A DNA stretch of 32,616 bases, from NCBI GenBank assembly GCA_016220035.1, contig JACRIO010000038.1, positions 1 through 32,616 on the forward strand. The letters are read 5' to 3'. Position 1 is the stretch's first letter; every line of letters starts with the position of its first letter. The position numbers and the translations under genes are program-made. The notes below the pieces were generated by a model. That model was not told the DNA's origin and did no database searches. It saw only the letters and a list, made by a program, of their open reading frames with translations. Source of the DNA: Planctomycetota bacterium (GTDB taxonomy: Bacteria; Planctomycetota; UBA1135; GCA-002686595). Positions 8,118 to 16,709 of the stretch are shown here, in pieces.

Positions 8118-9683
8118 ATGGACCAGCAGTCCATGTCCACCAGCCGCCGCAGGATCGTCCTCTACTACCCGCACCAGATCGCGGCCGCAGCCGAGCCGCC
8201 GTTCGTGCGCTACCTCGACGAGCTGCCGCTCGCGCTGCTCTCGATCGCCGGCGGTCCGATCGCGGACGGGTACGAGGTCGTGCTCGTCGACGGGACGCGC
8301 TACGCGGCCGACGAGGCGCATCGTCGGGTGCTCGAAGCGTGCGATGGAGCGCTGCTCTACGCGACGACCGGGATCCTCGGCCATCAAGTCGCCGACGGGC
8401 TCGACTGTACGCGCAGAGTGAAGGCGCGCTTTCCGGAGCTCCCGAGCTTCATCGGCGGCTGGTTCGCTTCCGTCGCACCGGAGCTGCAGCTCGCGACGGG
8501 GCTCTACGACGCCGTCGCGATCGGCCAAGGCGAGTTCACGTTCCGCGAGCTCGTCGCGGCCGTCGATTCCGGCGCCGCGCTCGAGCAAGTCGGCGGTCTC
8601 GCGCTCCAACGCGACGGCCGCGTCGTGCGCACGGCGGCGCGGAGCGTGACGAACCTCGCGGAGCGCGCGCCCACCCCGTGGCACCTCGTCGACTTCGAGC
8701 TCTACCGCGCGCCGCAACTGCGGGCCGCCGCGCGCCGCGGAGTCCACGGCGGCTTCGGGCCCGTGCCGCCGCGCGTCGGCATCAGCTACGTCACGAGCTT
8801 CGGTTGCCCGTTGAAGTGCACGTTCTGCTGCTCGCCGGTCGTCAGCGGCGCGCGCTGGAAGGCGAGGGCCGGCGCCGCGGCCGCCGACGAGCTCGCGGAG
8901 CTGCAGGCGCGCTGGGGCTTCGACGGCGTGCACTTCCACGACGCGAACTTCGGCGTGAGCGAGCCGCGGATGCGCGTGCTGGCCGACGGACTGCTGCGCC
9001 GCGGCGCGCGGTTCACGTGGCTCGCGTACATGCAGGCGGAGTCGATCCTGCGCTACGCGCCCGACACGCTCGACCTGCTCGTCCGCGCGGGCATGGACGA
9101 GATCCTCATGGGCGCCGAGGTCGGCGATTCGGACGCGATGGAGCGCGTGCGCAAGAACACGCGGCCCACGGGCAACCTCGACGCCGCGGTCGAGCTCGAC
9201 CGTCGCGGCGTGCACGCGTACGTGACCTACATCCTCGGCTTCCCGGGCGAGGACGAGGCGTCGATGCGCGCGACGCTCGACGAAGCGCGGCGCGTCGTGC
9301 TCGCGGCGCCGCGCGCGCGGCCCGAGGTCTGGCCCTACCGGCCGATCCCGGGCGCCGCGGACTGGGAGCAGGCGCTCGAGCTCGGGTACGTGCCGCCCGC
9401 GACGCTCGAGGACTGGGGACGAACGGGAGACTACTGGAGCGAGGACTGCTGGCCCGGCCGCATCCCGCCTTCGGTGGCGCGCGAGCGGTTGCTCTTCATG
9501 CACTACTCGTCCCTCGCGCAGGGCCGCGTGCGACAACGCATGGGCGCCTGGGAACGCCGCGCGCGGCGCCGCCTCGAAGACGGTTCGTTCCGCGGTGCGG
9601 GGCTCGAAGCGCGCGCGTTCCACGTGCTCGATCGCCTCCGCAAGTCGATGCGGCCGGTCCGGTCACGAGCCACGAGCGAGTGA
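8118..9683 (+). CDS. B12-binding-domain radical SAM protein
   Basis: A 521-residue radical SAM enzyme. The N-terminal ~200 residues look like the Rossmann-type cobalamin-binding domain of this group (LALLSIAGGPIADGYEVVLVDG, then FIGGWFASVAPEL and VAIGQGEFTFREL), but I do not see the DxHxxG cobalt-ligand motif. The radical SAM core has CPLKCTFC, with cysteines 230, 234 and 237 binding the [4Fe-4S] cluster, followed by the typical FHDANFGV, MGAEVGDSDAM and ILGFPGEDEASM strands. Such proteins catalyse methylations or oxidative ring chemistry (BchE-like), but the substrate cannot be read from sequence. ATG 8118 was chosen; ATG 8133 just before STSRRRIVLYYP is equally possible. No partner gene is adjacent. 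Confidence 0.85.
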   Translation: MDQQSMSTSRRRIVLYYPHQIAAAAEPPFVRYLDELPLALLSIAGGPIADGYEVVLVDGTRYAADEAHRRVLEACDGALLYATTGILGHQVADGLDCTRRVKARFPELPSFIGGWFASVAPELQLATGLYDAVAIGQGEFTFRELVAAVDSGAALEQVGGLALQRDGRVVRTAARSVTNLAERAPTPWHLVDFELYRAPQLRAAARRGVHGGFGPVPPRVGISYVTSFGCPLKCTFCCSPVVSGARWKARAGAAAADELAELQARWGFDGVHFHDANFGVSEPRMRVLADGLLRRGARFTWLAYMQAESILRYAPDTLDLLVRAGMDEILMGAEVGDSDAMERVRKNTRPTGNLDAAVELDRRGVHAYVTYILGFPGEDEASMRATLDEARRVVLAAPRARPEVWPYRPIPGAADWEQALELGYVPPATLEDWGRTGDYWSEDCWPGRIPPSVARERLLFMHYSSLAQGRVRQRMGAWERRARRRLEDGSFRGAGLEARAFHVLDRLRKSMRPVRSRATSE

Positions 9684-9712
9684 GCGCGGGAACGACCGGT
9701 CGCGGAACACGA

Positions 9713-10132
9713 TCAGAGCTTCGTGAGCGCCCACAGCAGGACGAACACGATCGCGACGAGGATCACGGCGAGGATCGGGGTCCAAGACGTTCCCGACGAA
9801 TTCGTGGAGAGAACCGTGTCCGCGCTCGAGCTCCACTTGGGATCGCTTTCGCCGTCGAGCGCTTCAGGACCCGTCCCCTCGTCGGGCAGCGGCTCGGCGT
9901 CCCACGCTTCGTCGATGATCGCCTGCGCGCGCTCGCGCATCCCCTTGGGGACGAAGACGTCCGGGCGCGTGATCGCGTTGTGCACGCCCGAACCGAGCTC
10001 CGCCATGTCGCGGTCGCGGCCGCTCGTGAAGCTCGGGATGCCGTGTTCCGCGAGCAGATCCTTCGCGAGTGCCGCCTCGACCGGGTTCGGTGCGCTCAGC
10101 AGGAGGTCGTAGTCGTTCGCGAGCGAGCCCAT
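9713..10132 (-). CDS. DUF2007 signal-transducing-type protein with C-terminal membrane anchor
   Basis: A 139-residue protein. Residues about 7-70 match the DUF2007 fold: DLLLSAPNPVEAALAKDLLAEHGIP, then an aspartate-rich loop and VFVPKGMRERAQAIID. A Ser/Thr-rich linker of about 40 residues leads to a hydrophobic C-terminal segment (from about residue 115, TPILAVILVAIVFVLLWALT) that should anchor it to the inner membrane with the soluble domain in the cytoplasm. The start at 10132 is supported by GAGGAGA about 6 nt upstream. DUF2007 proteins often resemble the PII/GlnB-like ferredoxin fold, but no ligand is known. It is convergent with the radical SAM gene and divergent from etfB. Confidence 0.8.
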   Translation of the reverse strand: MGSLANDYDLLLSAPNPVEAALAKDLLAEHGIPSFTSGRDRDMAELGSGVHNAITRPDVFVPKGMRERAQAIIDEAWDAEPLPDEGTGPEALDGESDPKWSSSADTVLSTNSSGTSWTPILAVILVAIVFVLLWALTKL

Positions 10133-10193
10133 GCGCGTTCTCCTCGCCTTCAGCATCGCCGCGCCGCGCCCGAACGCAACCCCGCGCACCGCC

Positions 10194-10222
10194 TTGCCGC
10201 GTTTCGAGCGCACGGATAGGCT
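10194..10222 (+). promoter_or_regulatory. Candidate promoter of etfB-etfA
   Basis: TTGCCG at 10194-10199 and TAGGCT at 10217-10222 are separated by exactly 17 bp and point towards etfB. The matches to consensus are 4/6 and 3/6. Transcription would start near 10229, giving a leader of about 45 nt. It lies inside the gap between the divergent DUF2007 gene and etfB. Confidence 0.4.
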
Positions 10223-10273
10223 TCTCGCCCTGATTTTCCGGCGCGAACGCGCGCCCAGGACCCGAGAACACTC

Positions 10274-11026
10274 ATGAAAATCGCCGCCTGCATCAAGCGC
10301 GTGCCCACGACGGACGCGCAGGTCAAGGTCGGAGCCGACGGCAAGAGCCTCGACTCCGCCGGCTTCCAGTACATGGCTTCCTTCTATGACGAGATCGCCG
10401 TCGAGGAGGCGATCAGGACGAAGGAGAAGCTCGGCGGCGACGTGACGGTGATCACGATCGGACCCGCGGACGCGTCGAAGGAAGTGCGCGAGTTCATGGC
10501 GCGCGGCGCAGACTCAGGTTGCGTGCTCAAGGACGACGCCTGGCACGCGCGCGACGCGCGCTCGACCGCGAAGGCGCTCGCCGGGAAGCTCGCGAAGCTC
10601 GGCGCGGAGGTCGTGTTCTTCGGGAAGCTCGCGACCGACCGCGACAACGCGGCCGTGGGTCCGATGGTCGCGACGTATCTCGGCTGGGCGTGCGTGACGG
10701 ACGTGATCGCGCTCGACGTCCAGGCCGGCCGGGGCACCGCGAAGCGCGAGACGGAGCAGGGCGTCGAGACGGTGAGCTTCACGCTCCCCGCCGTGATCAC
10801 GACGAGCAAGGGCCTGAACGAGCCGCGCCGCCCCAACCTCAAGGGCATCATGGCCGTGAAGGCCAAGCCGATCCCCGAGGAGACGTTCGAGAACGTGCCC
10901 AACCAGGCCGTCGTCCACAAAGTCGAGCTGCCCGCGCCGCGCAAGGCGGGCCGCATCGTCGGCGAGGGAGCAGCGGCGGTGCCCGCGCTCCTCCAGGCGC
11001 TGCGCAGCGAAGCGGGAGTCCTCTGA
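10274..11026 (+). CDS. etfB: Electron transfer flavoprotein beta subunit
   Basis: A 250-residue EtfB with the family start MKIAACIKRVPTTDAQVKV, the AMP/nucleotide-binding region (VTVITIGPADASKEVREFMARGAD) and the signature loop near residues 170-195 (SFTLPAVITTSKGLNEPRRPNLKGIMAVKAK), which includes the recognition loop contacting partner dehydrogenases. With EtfA it forms a soluble FAD heterodimer that takes electrons from acyl-CoA and similar dehydrogenases and passes them to ETF-quinone oxidoreductase. etfA begins one base after its stop, so the two are co-translated. Confidence 0.97.
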   Translation: MKIAACIKRVPTTDAQVKVGADGKSLDSAGFQYMASFYDEIAVEEAIRTKEKLGGDVTVITIGPADASKEVREFMARGADSGCVLKDDAWHARDARSTAKALAGKLAKLGAEVVFFGKLATDRDNAAVGPMVATYLGWACVTDVIALDVQAGRGTAKRETEQGVETVSFTLPAVITTSKGLNEPRRPNLKGIMAVKAKPIPEETFENVPNQAVVHKVELPAPRKAGRIVGEGAAAVPALLQALRSEAGVL

Positions 11027-11027
11027 C

Positions 11028-11984
11028 ATGACCACGATCGTCGTCTTCGTCGAACATCACTCCGGTCAACCGGTGCGCGCGAGCCTCGAGTGCGTCGGAG
11101 CCGCGCGCTCCGCGGGCGGATCGGTCGTCGCCGTCGTCACGGGCGCGGGAGCGGAGAACGCCGCGGCCGCGCTCGGGAAGCACGGCGCAGGCAAGGTCGT
11201 CTGCTTCGGCGGCGCCGCTCAGCACAGCCCCGACGCCCTCGCGCGCGACTGCGCAAGCGTCGTGAAGGAGCTCGGCGCCAAGGCGTTCCTCGCCGCCGCG
11301 ACCGCCACGGGCAAGGACGTCGCGCCGCGCGTGGCCGCCGTGCTCGACGTCACGATTCTCTCGGACATCACGGCGCTCGCGAGCACGGGCGGCGGCCTCG
11401 CGGCGACGCGCGCGTGGCTCGGCGGGAAGGCGATCGCGACGCTCGGCTCGAGCGGCGACGTACTCGTCGCGACGACCCGACCGAACGTCTTCGCCGCGCA
11501 GGACACCGGTGGTTCGGCCGAAGTGGTGAAGAAGAACGCCTCGACGGACGGCAAGGCCGTCGTCACGGCGGTCGAGGCGAAGAAGGCCGGCAAGCTCGAC
11601 GTCAAGGAAGCGCCGGTCGTCGTCGCCGGCGGCCGCGGACTGAAGGCGCCGGAGAATTTCGCGCTCCTCGAGGACCTCGCCGCCGCGTTCGGCAACGCCG
11701 CGACGGGCGCGTCGCGCGCGGTCGTCGACGCAGGTTGGCGTCCGCACGGCGAGCAGGTCGGCCAGACGGGCAAGACCGTCGCGCCGCAGCTCTACGTCGC
11801 GGTCGGCATCAGCGGCGCGATCCAGCACCTCGCCGGCATGCGCACGTCGAAGGTCATCGTCGCGATCAACAAGGACGCCGAGGCGCCGATCTTCAAGGTC
11901 GCCGACTACGGCATCGTCGGCGACGCGCTGGAGGTGCTCCCCGCGCTCACCAAGGCCGTGAAGGAGCTCAAGGCGCACCGCTAG
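11028..11984 (+). CDS. etfA: Electron transfer flavoprotein alpha subunit
   Basis: A 318-residue EtfA. The C-terminal FAD-binding domain is intact: [70 protein letters not shown], and [26 protein letters not shown]. It starts one base after etfB, with no separate promoter. Its last 17 bases overlap tail-to-tail with the end of the trehalose synthase/phosphatase gene on the other strand. No dehydrogenase or ETF-QO gene lies in the window, so its electron donors must be encoded elsewhere. Confidence 0.97.
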   Translation: MTTIVVFVEHHSGQPVRASLECVGAARSAGGSVVAVVTGAGAENAAAALGKHGAGKVVCFGGAAQHSPDALARDCASVVKELGAKAFLAAATATGKDVAPRVAAVLDVTILSDITALASTGGGLAATRAWLGGKAIATLGSSGDVLVATTRPNVFAAQDTGGSAEVVKKNASTDGKAVVTAVEAKKAGKLDVKEAPVVVAGGRGLKAPENFALLEDLAAAFGNAATGASRAVVDAGWRPHGEQVGQTGKTVAPQLYVAVGISGAIQHLAGMRTSKVIVAINKDAEAPIFKVADYGIVGDALEVLPALTKAVKELKAHR

Positions 11985-14181
11985 CGCCGGAGTCGCCCGG
12001 GTCCAGGTTGAGCAGGCGCCGCAAGAAACTGCGCGCCTCCTGGACGTCGTTCAGGCGCAGTGTCGCGCGCGTCGGCCCCTTCCCGACGCGGACGCCGAGC
12101 GCGCGCTCCGGCAGCGCCGCGAACACGTCCTCGTCCGTGCGGTCGTCGCCGAGCGCGACGAAGAACGCGTCCTCGGGCGCGCGCTTCGCGATGCGGTCCG
12201 CGGCGAGCGCCTTGCTCAGGCCGACGGGCCGCACTTCGAGCAGGCGATCACCGGGCAGGAGTTGCACGCCGAGGCCCGCGCACACCTCGGAGAGGTGCTG
12301 GCGGAGCTCGTTCACCTGCCGCGTGCCGAACTCCAGCGTCGCGCCGCGCCAGTGGAACGCGAGCGTGACGTCCTTGCGCTCAAGGAACGCGCCGCGCACG
12401 CGCTCCGCGTACTGCTGCAGGAGGCGCGCGATGCGTTCGAAGTGCCGCGGGACGGCGAACCGCGCGCGCCCCCAGGTTTCGCCGGGGAAGCGCGACCACA
12501 GGCCGTGCTCGGCGTGCAAACCGGCGCCGAGTTCTCCGAACCAGCGCTCGAGGTCGGTGCGCGTGCGCCCGCTGACGAGGTGCACGCTCGTGCGCGGCCG
12601 GCGCGAGAGTCGCGCGAGCAGGTCGAGGAGCTCGGCGTCGGGCACCGCGCGCTCCGGTTCGAGCTCGAACTCGCGCAGCGTGCCGTCGTAGTCGAGCAGG
12701 AGGACGAGCTCGCCCGCCTCGGCGATGCGCGCCCGCGCGCGGCGCTCGATCCGCGCGGGATCGAACGGCGCGTCCTCGACCGCGACGTCGGGCGCGGCGG
12801 CCTCGAGTCGCGCGAGGAAGCTCTCCGCCCAGTGGTGCACGTCGTGCGTGAAAACGCGCTCGCGCATCGCGCGCATCCGCCGGCGGCGTTCGTCCCGCGG
12901 CATGCGGAGCGCCTGGTGGTAGACCTCGGCCGTCTGTTCGACGTCGTACGGGTTGACGATGAGCGCGTCGCCGAGCTCCTGCGCGGCGCCGGCGAGCTCG
13001 CTCAGCACGAGCACGCCGTTCTCGTCCGCGCGCGCGGCGACGAACTCCTTCGCGACGAGGTTCATGCCGTCGCGGACCGGGGTGACGAGCGCGACGTCGG
13101 CGGCGCAGCAGAGCGCCGTCACGCCGGCCGCGTCGAAACTGCGCTGCAGGTACGACACCGGTGTCCAGTTCGGCGTCCCGTAGGCGCCGTTGATGCGGCC
13201 GACGAGCGCGTCCGTGCGCACGCGCAGATCCTGGTACGCGCCGACGCCGCCGCGCGACGGCACCGCGACCTGGATCAACCGCACGTGTTCGCGCAGCTCG
13301 GGGTGGAGCTCGAGCATGCGCTCGAACGCGAGGAAACGGCGCGACAGGCCCTTCGTGTAGTCGAGCCGGTCGATGCCGAGCAGGAGCTGCTCGTCGTTGC
13401 GCACCCGCAGCTCGCGCGCGTGCGCGATCACGTCGTCGCTGCGCGCGAGCTGCTCGAAGCGGCGCGCATCGACGCCCATCGGGAAGTCGCCGAGGTGCAC
13501 TTCGCGTCCGCTCCACGGCAGGCGGTCGACCTCCGCGGACACTCCGAGCAGCCGCAGCGCGGCGCCCGCGAAGTGCCGCAGGTACGACGCGGTGTGGAAA
13601 CCGATCAGGTCCGCGCCGAGCAGGCCGCGCAGGATCTCCGCCGCGTGCGGCAGCCCGCGGAACACCGCCGACGACGGGAACGGGATGTGGAGGAAGAAGC
13701 CGATGCGCGCGTCGGGCAAGAGCTCGCGCAGGAACCCGGGCACGAGCATCAGCTGGTAGTCGTGCACCCAGATCCGATCGCCGGGCCGCCACGCCGCGGC
13801 GGCGACCTCCGCGTAGCGCCGGTTCACCGCCTCGTACGCGCCCCACCCGTTCGACCCATGCCCGATGTGGCCGAGCATGTAGTGGAAGAGCGGCCAAAGG
13901 ACGCCGTTCGAGAAACCCTCGTAGAAGCCCGCGAGTTCCTCCTTCGAGAGCTCGACGGGGAGGAGCCGCTGCTCGCGCAGGCCGCGGTCGATCGCGGCGC
14001 GCTCGTCGGGCGTCGCGCGGTCGAACGAGCCCGGCCAGCCGATCCAGACGCCGCCCGTGCGCTCGTGCGGACCCGCGAGCCCCGTCGCGAGCCCGCCCAT
14101 CGAGCGCTGCACGCGGACGCTCCCGCCCTCGACCGACACGGTCACGGGCAGTCGGTTCGAGACGAGGATCAGCCGCGCCAT
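11968..14181 (-). CDS. otsA: Bifunctional trehalose-6-phosphate synthase/phosphatase (OtsA-OtsB fusion)
   Basis: A 737-residue fusion. Residues 1 to about 465 are a GT20 trehalose-6-phosphate synthase with MARLILVSNRLPVTV, GGLATGL, WVHDYQLMLVPGFLRE, HIPFPSSAVFR, GIDRLDYTKGL and the donor-binding RDGMNLVAKEFVAAR. From about residue 470 a HAD-type trehalose-phosphatase follows, with the nucleophile motif LLLDYDGTL (Asp497), VSGRTRTDLERWF and ALGDDRTDEDVF. One chain should convert UDP- or ADP-glucose and glucose-6-phosphate to trehalose. The ATG overlaps the stop of the upstream GH15 gene by one base (TGATG), and the 3' end overlaps etfA convergently by 17 bp. Bifunctional chains of this order are common in eukaryotes and known in some bacteria. 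Confidence 0.95.
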   Translation of the reverse strand: MARLILVSNRLPVTVSVEGGSVRVQRSMGGLATGLAGPHERTGGVWIGWPGSFDRATPDERAAIDRGLREQRLLPVELSKEELAGFYEGFSNGVLWPLFHYMLGHIGHGSNGWGAYEAVNRRYAEVAAAAWRPGDRIWVHDYQLMLVPGFLRELLPDARIGFFLHIPFPSSAVFRGLPHAAEILRGLLGADLIGFHTASYLRHFAGAALRLLGVSAEVDRLPWSGREVHLGDFPMGVDARRFEQLARSDDVIAHARELRVRNDEQLLLGIDRLDYTKGLSRRFLAFERMLELHPELREHVRLIQVAVPSRGGVGAYQDLRVRTDALVGRINGAYGTPNWTPVSYLQRSFDAAGVTALCCAADVALVTPVRDGMNLVAKEFVAARADENGVLVLSELAGAAQELGDALIVNPYDVEQTAEVYHQALRMPRDERRRRMRAMRERVFTHDVHHWAESFLARLEAAAPDVAVEDAPFDPARIERRARARIAEAGELVLLLDYDGTLREFELEPERAVPDAELLDLLARLSRRPRTSVHLVSGRTRTDLERWFGELGAGLHAEHGLWSRFPGETWGRARFAVPRHFERIARLLQQYAERVRGAFLERKDVTLAFHWRGATLEFGTRQVNELRQHLSEVCAGLGVQLLPGDRLLEVRPVGLSKALAADRIAKRAPEDAFFVALGDDRTDEDVFAALPERALGVRVGKGPTRATLRLNDVQEARSFLRRLLNLDPGDSGASGAP

Positions 14182-15989
14182 CACGTCCACGCGCGCACGC
14201 GCCCGTCGCGTGCGTCCAGGAGCTCGCCGATGGTCATCGCGGCGTGCACGAGGCCGACGTGGGTGTAAGCCTGGGGGAAGTTGCCGAGCAGTCGGCCGGA
14301 CGACGGATCGACGTCCTCGGAGAACAGGCCGAGCGGATTCTGGTGCGAGACGACGCGCTGGAAGACCTCGATCGCGTCGTCCAGGCGTCCCATCATCGCG
14401 AGCGCCTCGGCCCACCAGAACGAGCAGATCGTGAACGCGCTCGTCGTCTTCCCGAAGTCGTCGTCGTGCCGGTAGCGCAGCATCATCCCGTTCACGACGA
14501 GCCGCTCCGCGTACGCGTCGACGGTGGACACGAAGCGCTGATCGCGCGCGTCGAGGAGGCCGAGGCTCGGAAGCAGGAGGTTCGACGCGTCCGGGTTGCG
14601 TCCGCCGAGCGCCTGCGTGAAGAACCCGAGCTCGGCGTTGTAGCCCTGCTCGAGCACCTCGGCGCGCAGGAGGCCGGCCTCGTGATCCCAGCGGCGCGCG
14701 AGCTCCACCTCGCCGAACCGCCGCGCGATCACTGCGCCACGGTGCGCGGCGGCCCAGCACATCGCGCGCGAGAACGTGTACGGCCGCAGCTGCGCGCGGT
14801 ACTCCCAGATGCCGGTGTCCGGCTCGCGCGCGACGGCGAGCGCCTGCTCGACGAGCTTCCGGACGGCCGGGAAGAACGAGCGCGGGTCCTCGTGCACGAT
14901 GCGCGGGTCGGAGAGCATCGTCTCGAGGCACAGGATGATCTCCCCCATCAAGTCGTTCTGCACCTGGAGCGCCGCCGCGTTCCCGATGCGCACCGGGCCG
15001 TTGCCGGCGAAACCCGCGAGGTGTCCGAGCACCTGCTCGGGAAGCTCGCGCTCGCCCGCGAGACCGTAGAGGGGTTGCAGCGGGCCGCTCTCGACGACGT
15101 CGCGCAAGAAGCGCATCAGTCGTTCGCCCTCGCTCAGCTGCGAGAGCCTCCGCAGCGCCTCGACGACGAACGCGGCGTCGCGCAGCCAGCAGTAGCGGTA
15201 GTCCCACGTCCGCTCCGTGCCGAGCGCCTCGGGGATGCTCGTCGTCGCGGCCGCGATGATGGCGCCCGTGTCGTGGCACGCGTGGAGCTTGAGGCAGAGC
15301 GCCGAGCGCAGGACCTCCGCGGCGGCGAACATCGGCAGCGCGCAGGTCTTGGCCCAAGCGCGCCAGCCCGCGATGGTCGCGTCGAGGTCGTGGCGGACGC
15401 TCGCGAGCGTCGGCGCGCGGTCGCGCCGCCCATGCGACAGCACGAAGTAGAGCGGCTCGGCGAGGACGAATGGGCGGTGCTCGAGGACGTACGGCCCGGG
15501 CAGGTTCGTGTACAGCACGAGCAGTTGGTCCGCGCCGTGCACTTCGATGCCGTCGGTCCCGAGGACGCACTCGGCGTGGGCTCGCGCGTAATCGGGCTTC
15601 GGATCGAAATCGACCGTGAGCACGGGCGAGCCGGCCGTCGGCACGACGAGCCGCACGATCTCGATCGGGACGTCGAAGTCGAGGTCGCGCGGGAGCCGTG
15701 GAGCGAAGTCGAACACCTCGAACGTGCCGTCGGCCGTGTGGAACTCCGTCCGGACGACGTTCGTGTTCGGGACGTAGGCGCACGCGCCCTCGAACTCGGC
15801 GTCGCGCGCGAGGAAGCGGAACGTCCCGCCGTGCTCCCGATCGAGCAATCGGGCGAACACCGAAGGCGAGTCGAAGCGCGGGAGGCACAGCCAGTCGATG
15901 GCGCTCGACGGCGACACGAGCGCGATCACGCGCCCATTCCCGATGGCGGCGTGGTCGAGCTCGGGGACCTCGGTTCCGGAGCCGGTCAT
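14181..15989 (-). CDS. GH15 family glycosidase (trehalase or glucoamylase type)
   Basis: A 602-residue GH15 protein. The N-terminal beta-rich domain begins AIGNGRVIALVSPSSAIDWLCLPRFDSPSVFARLLD, the pattern of bacterial GH15 trehalases and glucoamylases. The (alpha/alpha)6 barrel carries RTWDYRYCWLRDAAFVVEAL, and GIWEYR with the likely general acid Glu396; GYNAELGFFTQALGG leads into the region of the second catalytic Glu. No signal peptide is seen, so it should be cytoplasmic. GGGAG lies about 8-9 nt before ATG 15989. Its stop overlaps the trehalose synthase start. That context favours a trehalase of the mycobacterial GH15 type, giving a make-and-break trehalose pair; glucan hydrolysis remains possible. 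Confidence 0.92.
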   Translation of the reverse strand: MTGSGTEVPELDHAAIGNGRVIALVSPSSAIDWLCLPRFDSPSVFARLLDREHGGTFRFLARDAEFEGACAYVPNTNVVRTEFHTADGTFEVFDFAPRLPRDLDFDVPIEIVRLVVPTAGSPVLTVDFDPKPDYARAHAECVLGTDGIEVHGADQLLVLYTNLPGPYVLEHRPFVLAEPLYFVLSHGRRDRAPTLASVRHDLDATIAGWRAWAKTCALPMFAAAEVLRSALCLKLHACHDTGAIIAAATTSIPEALGTERTWDYRYCWLRDAAFVVEALRRLSQLSEGERLMRFLRDVVESGPLQPLYGLAGERELPEQVLGHLAGFAGNGPVRIGNAAALQVQNDLMGEIILCLETMLSDPRIVHEDPRSFFPAVRKLVEQALAVAREPDTGIWEYRAQLRPYTFSRAMCWAAAHRGAVIARRFGEVELARRWDHEAGLLRAEVLEQGYNAELGFFTQALGGRNPDASNLLLPSLGLLDARDQRFVSTVDAYAERLVVNGMMLRYRHDDDFGKTTSAFTICSFWWAEALAMMGRLDDAIEVFQRVVSHQNPLGLFSEDVDPSSGRLLGNFPQAYTHVGLVHAAMTIGELLDARDGRVRAWT

Positions 15990-16377
15990 GCACTCGCACT
16001 CCCGCACGGGGAACCCGGCGCGATCGCGGCTGGCCGACAGCGAGGCGCATCGGAGGTCGTTCGCGCTCGCGCGGCCGTGAGCGCCGAGCCGACCCGCGCG
16101 CGTCGCCGCGGGACGTCGAGGAGGTTGGAACGCATCGCCAGTGGACCTCCGTTGGAATGGCCCGGGATCGCTGGAAAGGTGGACCGCCACACGGGGGTCG
16201 GATCGAACGTAGCTGGGTCCAGGGATGCTCGCACCCCGCCGTCCGGACTTTTTCGAGCGCGTCGCGTCGATGTCGGAGGCTCGGATCGAGGACGCGTGCA
16301 TCGTCGGCGGCACCGTCGAGGCCCAGTCGGCGACGCGGCCCGTGAACGGCCCGGCGGCCATCGGTACCTTGCCTCCC
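15990..16377. other. Intergenic gap between GH15 gene and pterin dehydratase
   Basis: About 390 bp between two divergent genes. The frame of the dehydratase remains open through it, with ATGs at 16225 and 16270, but the translated extension has no similarity to that family. I see no hairpin, repeat or other convincing gene. It should contain the promoters of both flanking genes, one of which may be the TACCTT at 16365-16370. Confidence 0.4.
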
Positions 16378-16671
16378 GTGCCGAAGCCCCAGCCCCTCGA
16401 CGAAGCGACGATCGCGCGCGAATTGGCGTCCCTCCGGGCCTGGACCCGCGTCGACGGCCGCCTGCGGCGCGAATTCGCCTTCCCCGACTTCTCGGCGGCG
16501 TTCGCGTTCATGACGCGCGTCGCGTTCGTCGCGGAGAGGGCGAACCACCACCCCGACTGGTCGAATTCCTGGTCGAAGGTGGTGATCGAGCTGACGAGCC
16601 ACGACGCGGGCGGGCTGACGCAGCGCGATTTCGACCTCGCGCGCGCGATCGACGTGCTCGCGAGTCGCTGA
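16378..16671 (+). CDS. 4a-hydroxytetrahydrobiopterin dehydratase (pterin-4a-carbinolamine dehydratase)
   Basis: A 97-residue protein of normal family length when the GTG at 16378 is taken as start. It shows LDEATIARELASLRAWTRVDGRLRREFAFPDFSAAFAFMTRVAFVAE, the signature AERANHHPDWSNSW with the active-site His-His pair, and LTSHDAGGLTQRDFDLA. It dehydrates the 4a-hydroxy pterin produced by aromatic amino acid hydroxylases, or acts in Moco/pterin metabolism. Upstream ATGs (16225, 16270) would add non-conserved residues. There is no Shine-Dalgarno, but TACCTT ends 7 nt before the GTG, consistent with a nearly leaderless transcript. No pterin-dependent hydroxylase is nearby. Confidence 0.88.
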   Translation: MPKPQPLDEATIARELASLRAWTRVDGRLRREFAFPDFSAAFAFMTRVAFVAERANHHPDWSNSWSKVVIELTSHDAGGLTQRDFDLARAIDVLASR

Positions 16672-16700
16672 TTGCCTCCTGAACGACGCGTGCGCACAAT
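16672..16700 (+). promoter_or_regulatory. Candidate promoter of yceH
   Basis: TTGCCT at 16672-16677 and CACAAT at 16695-16700 are separated by 17 bp, each matching consensus at 4 of 6 bases. The ATG follows 9 nt after the -10, so the predicted transcript would have a leader of about 3 nt. The -35 begins one base after the stop of the upstream dehydratase gene. Confidence 0.5.
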
Positions 16701-16709
16701 CGGCGCGCC

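Noticed and set aside
9693-9702. Perfect 10-bp palindrome CGACCGGTCG between the radical SAM and DUF2007 genes
   Set aside because: No loop, so not a terminator hairpin, and short GC palindromes are common by chance here.
14182-16602. One giant protein continuing upstream from OtsAB
   Set aside because: The frame stays open, but the upstream part is Arg-rich noise overlapping the GH15 gene; the conserved GT20 start MARLILVSNRLP defines the real beginning.
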